NCBI GenBank assembly: GCA_002686115.1
Contig: NZAF01000052.1
Coordinates: 9,515-28,442 of the forward strand
DNA from: Halobacteriovorax sp.
Lineage (GTDB): Bacteria; Bdellovibrionota; Bacteriovoracia; Bacteriovoracales; Bacteriovoracaceae
DNA: 18,928 nucleotides
Reading direction: 5' to 3'
Position 1 is the first letter of the stretch, and the number at the start of each line of letters is the position of its first letter. A program made the translations under genes and the position numbers. Shown here in pieces: positions 15,522 to 18,928 of this stretch. The notes under the pieces were generated by a model. That model saw only the letters and a list, made by a program, of their open reading frames with translations, ran no database searches and had not been told where the DNA came from.

Positions 15522-15544
15522 AGCTTTCTCATATCCTTTCATTG

Positions 15545-15566
15545 TGTGAACGTTTATTCGTTCACA
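15545..15566. repeat. Inverted repeat TGTGAACG-N6-CGTTCACA
   Basis: Perfect 8-bp arms with a 6-base AT-only loop. Its right arm is also the left half of the neighbouring TTCACA-N5-TGTGAA site. In the mRNA of the small coiled-coil gene it could fold as a hairpin just before ATG 15542. Confidence 0.6.
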
Positions 15567-15577
15567 ACTTTTGTGAA
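15561..15577. promoter_or_regulatory. Operator-like palindrome A (TTCACA-N5-TGTGAA)
   Basis: TTCACA-ACTTT-TGTGAA, perfect arms. On the minus strand it touches the proposed -10 element (15582-15577) and covers the likely transcription start of the coiled-coil gene, a place suited to a repressor. Confidence 0.5.
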
Positions 15578-15605
15578 TAATGCTTGAGTCATGATGTTCT
15601 GACAA
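15577..15605 (-). promoter_or_regulatory. Candidate promoter of the small coiled-coil gene
   Basis: On the minus strand TTGTCA (15605-15600) and CATTAT (15582-15577) are 17 bases apart. The -35 matches five of six and the -10 four of six consensus bases. It is bracketed by palindrome B just upstream and palindrome A at the start site. Confidence 0.4.
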
Positions 15606-15609
15606 TATT

Positions 15610-15626
15610 TTCACAAAATCTGTGTA
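15610..15626. promoter_or_regulatory. Operator-like palindrome B (TTCACA-N5-TGTGTA)
   Basis: TTCACA-AAATC-TGTGTA, one mismatch in the right arm. It lies 5 bases upstream of the proposed -35 hexamer. Confidence 0.45.
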
Positions 15627-15641
15627 AATTATTCATAAATT

Positions 15642-15658
15642 TTCACAAAGCTTGTGAA
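15642..15658. promoter_or_regulatory. Operator-like palindrome C (TTCACA-N5-TGTGAA)
   Basis: TTCACA-AAGCT-TGTGAA with perfect arms that extend one base further on each side. Its centre is 32 bases from that of palindrome B, about three helical turns. Confidence 0.5.
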
Positions 15659-15683
15659 ATTATTTGTTAAGTAGTTGATTTCT

Positions 15684-16295
15684 TTAGCTTGTCGCTTTCT
15701 TGTTCTTGTATCTTTTAAAGATAAAAAAGCCAATAATGATGACTGCTGCAGCACCAATCACGTAATTACTCTTTTTTACGTATTCAATAGCAACTTCACC
15801 ATAGGTGAAATAAATGTAGAAAAATGAGACACAAGAGATTGTACATGCAAGAAGGTCTGATAGTGCAAATTTAACGGCATTCATCTTTCCTAGTCCTGCA
15901 GATAGGAAAAGGGCATTTCTAAAGCCAAAGGGAACAAATCTTCCAAGGATAAGAGTCATCACACCATATTTTTTAAAAAAGCTATTAATAGTTTCTAATT
16001 TCTCAGGTGTGATCATGGAAGCAAAGAACTTAATCTTAAACAGTTTATTTCCCAGGTATCGCCCAATAAATCCATAGCAGATAAGATCACTAATATATGC
16101 GCCAGCAAAAACACCGATGAAAAGCTGGTACTTATATTCAGGGTTCTTCGCTGCAAGTATCGCCGAGGTGAAGAGCATAAGATCTTCTGAGACTGGAATA
16201 TTAAATCCGGCCAAAAAGAGCAATCCAAAGATAATGAGTGGCGCCCACTCAACATTTGCATTAATCATTGTCATTGCTTCATTAAAAAATTCCAT
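15684..16295 (-). CDS. DedA family membrane protein (VTT domain)
   Basis: This 203-residue integral inner-membrane protein has hydrophobic segments at about residues 18-31, 39-50, 58-77, 112-117, 130-170 and 179-194, as in the DedA/VTT (SNARE-associated) family. Members move phospholipids or undecaprenyl phosphate across the membrane and support proton-dependent homeostasis. Conserved family residues are visible: an early acidic residue in a re-entrant loop (E37 in NIPVSED), D70, and the GRFVPFGFR motif with R119 and R126, followed by the small-residue stretch LSAGLGKM. A basic tail (KRYKNKKATS) faces the cytoplasm. ATG 16295 is preferred to 16301 because AGGA lies 6 bases before it. The exact substrate is not predictable. 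Family assignment is firm. Confidence 0.88.
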   Translation of the reverse strand: MEFFNEAMTMINANVEWAPLIIFGLLFLAGFNIPVSEDLMLFTSAILAAKNPEYKYQLFIGVFAGAYISDLICYGFIGRYLGNKLFKIKFFASMITPEKLETINSFFKKYGVMTLILGRFVPFGFRNALFLSAGLGKMNAVKFALSDLLACTISCVSFFYIYFTYGEVAIEYVKKSNYVIGAAAVIIIGFFIFKRYKNKKATS

Positions 16296-16301
16296 ATTCA
16301 T

Positions 16302-16305
16302 TCCT
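16302..16305 (-). promoter_or_regulatory. Shine-Dalgarno site that sets the DedA start
   Basis: AGGA on the minus strand is 6 bases upstream of ATG 16295, but directly abuts the in-frame ATG at 16301, so the shorter form is more likely. Confidence 0.55.
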
Positions 16306-16408
16306 GCTAAATTAGTTGTTTAAATAATAAAGAATTAATTCATCTTTGCATAGAGACACAATGTGTTTACGTATGATTAGGGTTATAAGAACTGAACAGC
16401 TGTCTAAA

Positions 16409-16426
16409 CCTTAGGCAATCCTAGGG
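16409..16426 (+). promoter_or_regulatory. Hairpin with T-rich tail in the leader of the secreted protein gene
   Basis: CCTTAGG (16409-16415) pairs with CCTAGGG (16420-16426, one G-T wobble) around CAAT, followed by ATTTATTGTTATT. An ACAGCTGT palindrome stands just before. It lies 68 bases upstream of ATG 16495, inside the 199-base gap to the divergent DedA gene. It could be an attenuator or end a short transcript. Otherwise I see no riboswitch I recognise in this gap. Confidence 0.3.
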
Positions 16427-16494
16427 ATTTATTGTTATTCAATGACAGATATTTAGGCATGGGCTTTGCAGTAATATTTCCCAAGGAGAAAATT

Positions 16495-18207
16495 ATGAAA
16501 AACTTCATGCGAATTTTTGTACTTGGAATGCTGCTTAATGTTTCCCATGCGGGAGATATTGTTGTGTCTTTAGAATCATCCGGTGAATACTTAGCCGATA
16601 AAACGGTCTCTGTTGATGATATTGATAGTTATACAGAGCTTTTTAACGGCTCTAGATGGGAGCGCTTTGAAGTCATCAGACACATATCAAATTGTACTGT
16701 GGAAAATTGTGATTCCTTATTTATGTCACCAATCTTTGAAACAAGAGATAAGTTGATTGAAGAATTTGGTGAAGAAAAGGGACATTCTCATTTTCTCTTA
16801 ACTCTTGCAGGTATGATTGCGAGTGGAAATAATACATTAAGTAATATCGCTTATGATACTGCTAAATTCTCTCTAGACTTTAATGAAAAAGTTTTCATCG
16901 CTCAAAGTCTTGGAGATATTATGCTCTCCAATTATGATGACTCAAGAACTGATACAGAAAATGCCTCCTCAAAAGGTGCTGTTTATAAGGAGCAGATATT
17001 TGAAGGAATAAGAAATGATATAGACGCTGGTGTTTGTCGAGATATTTCTACTGCACAAGCTCAAGTCCTTCAAGGCTTAGGCCTTGAAAATGTTTATGTT
17101 ATTGCGTTTGCAACATTTGATAGTGGACACGCAACAGTTATGGCACAAGATAACGAAGACCCTTCAAGAATTGTTCACCTAAATTATGGTAAAGCAACCG
17201 CTCAATATCTAAACGCTGATCTCTTTAATCAAAATACAACGCTTCCTAATAACGGAACTGTAGTACAAATTTATAATGCAGATGGAGAGGCCCTTGATGT
17301 GATTCCTTCTGAAGTTGGACATGTTCTACTTCAAGCGGCGGGTATGGATGTAAAAGATTTTGGAGCAGGAATTAATAGAAGGGGAATCAGAACGATTAGT
17401 GTTGATTATCTAACTGGGGGAATGAGTTTTTCAGTTACTGCTAGTAAGACAGCTGCAGGTAATGAAATTCTTTCTGCGGGAGCGAATATCGTATTAGCAA
17501 ACTCTAAGTATGTTGAGTCAAATGTTGGTATTGCAGTTAGTGCAAGTAAGAATAATGAATTTGAAAGAAGTCTTAATAATATGGGTGTTATACTGGCGAC
17601 TCAAACAAGATTAAAAAGTGGCAAGGTAGACTTTGGTATTTTAAAAAGAAGTTATGTCAGTCTTGATATTACTTCTAATGTCTATTTTGGTAGAAGTACG
17701 TTGACAACACCTGATGTTGAAAAAGAATCAAATGTATTTGATTCATTGGTAAGAGTGACTTCTTCCATGCATACAGATGTTGATATTACAAAGAATATAC
17801 TTTTACGCTCTAGTGTTGGTCTTCATGGCACAATTATGGATAGTGATGTGAGAGACGAGGGAAGCTTAGGCTTTGTTTATACAGGCGCTACGATATCAAA
17901 TAGTGTCCTAGTTGATATCAGCGAAAAGTATGCTGCAGAATTTGAAAATGTTATCTACTTAAGAAAAGGATCTAAGACGATGTCTAATACTTTTTATCTC
18001 AAGACAAAAGATGGGAAAAGAGCAGTAGAGGTAGGACTCGATTCACCACTTTCTGAAAACCCTCATCCTTGGATGGTTGGAGCGACAAAAGAATTTCGTG
18101 TAGGGTATGAGCAAAATACCGAACATATTAGTTTTGATATTAAATACACGAGACTTCTTGATTTAGAGGAGGACTTTGTGAACTTTGGTATTAAGGGGAT
18201 CTTCTAA
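16495..18207 (+). CDS. Secreted protein: transglutaminase/cysteine-protease-like domain plus beta-barrel-like C-terminus
   Basis: The product has 570 residues. The ATG at 16495 has a good AAGGAG 6 bases upstream and begins a signal peptide with cleavage after SHA (residue 19); an in-frame ATG at 16459 and an alternative start at 16432 lack this. Residues about 100-260 show the order of a papain-like/transglutaminase fold: GVCRDISTAQAQVLQGLG with Cys181, then FDSGHATVMAQD with His212, and VHLNYGK with Asn230 where the third catalytic residue (usually Asp) is expected. From about residue 285 to the end the sequence turns into alternating beta strands (ISVDYLTGGMSFSVTAS, KVDFGILKRSYVSLDIT, HISFDIKYTRLL) and finishes in IKGIF with terminal Phe, like an outer-membrane barrel. 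A strong terminator follows. Secretion is firm; enzyme and barrel parts are inferred from motifs. Confidence 0.75.
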   Translation: MKNFMRIFVLGMLLNVSHAGDIVVSLESSGEYLADKTVSVDDIDSYTELFNGSRWERFEVIRHISNCTVENCDSLFMSPIFETRDKLIEEFGEEKGHSHFLLTLAGMIASGNNTLSNIAYDTAKFSLDFNEKVFIAQSLGDIMLSNYDDSRTDTENASSKGAVYKEQIFEGIRNDIDAGVCRDISTAQAQVLQGLGLENVYVIAFATFDSGHATVMAQDNEDPSRIVHLNYGKATAQYLNADLFNQNTTLPNNGTVVQIYNADGEALDVIPSEVGHVLLQAAGMDVKDFGAGINRRGIRTISVDYLTGGMSFSVTASKTAAGNEILSAGANIVLANSKYVESNVGIAVSASKNNEFERSLNNMGVILATQTRLKSGKVDFGILKRSYVSLDITSNVYFGRSTLTTPDVEKESNVFDSLVRVTSSMHTDVDITKNILLRSSVGLHGTIMDSDVRDEGSLGFVYTGATISNSVLVDISEKYAAEFENVIYLRKGSKTMSNTFYLKTKDGKRAVEVGLDSPLSENPHPWMVGATKEFRVGYEQNTEHISFDIKYTRLLDLEEDFVNFGIKGIF

Positions 18208-18238
18208 GAAATCAGTACAAGATAAAATCAAAAATAAA

Positions 18239-18268
18239 AAAAGGAGGGCAAAAGCCCTCCTTTTCTTT
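18239..18268 (+). terminator. Strong intrinsic terminator
   Basis: AAAAGGAGGGC pairs with GCCCTCCTTTT around AAAA, giving an 11-bp stem, followed by CTTT. It stands 31 bases after the stop of the secreted protein gene. The A-rich stretch before it would make a T tract on the other strand, so it may also stop leftward transcription that passes the peroxiredoxin gene. Confidence 0.85.
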
Positions 18269-18362
18269 ATGACGAAATATTTCCCATAGCTCCTTTGCAA
18301 ACATTTTTAAACAAGTTTAAAAAGTTTAATGGTTTATTCCCATTCAAGCATGGGGAGCTAGC

Positions 18363-18404
18363 ATAGCGTCCAATAGTTTGCCTTTGGGCAAACAATGACG
18401 CTAT
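18363..18404 (-). terminator. Long hairpin overlapping the stop codon of the peroxiredoxin gene
   Basis: ATAGCGTC (18363-18370) pairs with GACGCTAT (18397-18404) and GTTTGCC (18376-18382) with GGCAAAC (18387-18393), loop TTTG, with a small internal loop between. The stop codon (18403-18401) lies within the outer stem. No T tract follows in the leftward direction, so it could be a rho-independent terminator variant or an mRNA-stabilising 3' structure. Confidence 0.5.
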
Positions 18405-18928
18405 AGCTTGTTAAAATATTCTTTTGATCCTTTAGGATCAGGCTTCATTGTATCAGCACCTTTGTTCCAACCAGCAGGACAAACTTCACCATGCTTAGCT
18501 GTATACTGGTAACCATCAACAAGTCTTGCAACTTCTTCAACATTTCTACCAACAGAAAGGTTGTTGATTGAAGCGTGTTGAACGATGTTGTTATCGTCGA
18601 TGATATAAGTTGCTCTAAATGCAACATCTCCACCTGGCATTAAAGCACCATAGCTTCTTGCAACTTCTTTAGTTAAGTCAGCAAGAAGTGGGTAAGCGAT
18701 CTCACCAAGTCCACCGTCGTTTCTTGGTTGCTTAGTCCAAGCTAAGTGAGAAAATTCAGAATCAACTGAACAACCAATAACTTCACAGTTAAGGTTTTTG
18801 AATAGGTCAATTTTGTCAGAGAAAGCTGTAATCTCTGTTGGACATACAAATGTAAAATCTAGTGGGTAAAAGAAAAGAACTTTCCACTTTCCTTTGTAAT
18901 CAGAAAGAGAGATTTCTTTGATATCACC
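18401..18928 (-). CDS. Typical 2-Cys peroxiredoxin (AhpC/Prx1 type), 5' end outside the window
   Basis: The frame is open to the window edge, so about 175 C-terminal residues are present and the start is missing. Peroxiredoxins reduce hydrogen peroxide and organic peroxides with a thiol, later restored by thioredoxin or AhpF. The peroxidatic cysteine sits in DFTFVCPTE (18842-18844), the resolving cysteine in GEVCPAGW near the C-terminus, and the catalytic Arg is in FRATYIIDD. This two-cysteine layout with the extended tail (KPDPKGSKEYF) is that of the Prx1/AhpC subgroup. An internal Met at 18640 is not the start. A hairpin follows at the stop codon. It converges with the secreted protein gene. 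Firm identification; the partner reductase is not in the window. Confidence 0.93.
   Translation of the reverse strand, partial: GDIKEISLSDYKGKWKVLFFYPLDFTFVCPTEITAFSDKIDLFKNLNCEVIGCSVDSEFSHLAWTKQPRNDGGLGEIAYPLLADLTKEVARSYGALMPGGDVAFRATYIIDDNNIVQHASINNLSVGRNVEEVARLVDGYQYTAKHGEVCPAGWNKGADTMKPDPKGSKEYFNKL

Noticed and set aside
15545..15658. CRISPR-like or Rex/CRP interpretation of the palindromes
   Set aside because: The copies are only 17 bases, irregularly spaced and without spacers. Arm orientation and spacing do not fit CRP or Rex sites.
16013..16323. Two open frames overlapping the DedA gene on both strands
   Set aside because: DedA motifs and membrane segments fix the true frame.
16322..16494. 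c-di-GMP (GEMM) riboswitch in the leader of the secreted protein gene
   Set aside because: The conserved GEMM core bases were not found; only a short hairpin can be supported.

Overview
The window looks like chromosomal DNA of a Bdellovibrionota bacterium, most likely a Bacteriovorax/Halobacteriovorax-type predator. This is an inference from the low GC content, dense packing, many hypothetical secreted or outer-membrane proteins, and the style of the lipoproteins. Nothing in the sequence proves the genus. I see no rRNA, tRNA, CRISPR array, insertion sequence or integrase. No gap between genes exceeds about 200 bases.

Left part (1-5424): the 3' end of a gene with a degenerate histidine-kinase-type ATPase domain runs rightwards. 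It converges with two leftward genes: a ChaN-domain protein with its own good promoter and a TTG start, and a 933-residue protein that faintly resembles an N6-adenine methyltransferase without the catalytic motif.

Middle, rightward (5625-13040): an acidic repeat protein and rsmD (16S rRNA methyltransferase) are followed by coaD (CoA synthesis) overlapping a class I aminotransferase. Next come a lipoprotein overlapping a PorV/FadL-like outer-membrane protein, and then a PIN-PhoH ATPase followed after 3 bases by a PilZ (c-di-GMP receptor) gene. Two GC-rich hairpins lie about 20 bases inside the coding regions of rsmD and the PilZ gene. The rsmD one has the full form of an intrinsic terminator.

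Right part (13043-16295, leftward): a surface lipoprotein gene with a beta-helix-like C-terminal half is split in two by a +1 frame change near 14150. Upstream of it lie a small coiled-coil protein and a DedA-family membrane protein. The intergenic region of the small protein holds three copies of the palindrome TTCACA-N5-TGTGAA around a plausible promoter, which looks like an uncharacterised operator.

Far right: a rightward gene encodes a secreted protein that appears to join a transglutaminase/cysteine-protease-like domain to a beta-barrel-like C-terminus. It ends in a strong intrinsic terminator. A typical 2-Cys peroxiredoxin gene, leftward and cut by the window edge, closes the window.

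The most rewarding leads are the palindrome cluster at 15545-15658, the terminator-like hairpins inside genes, the secreted transglutaminase-like/barrel fusion, and the methyltransferase-like 933-residue protein.
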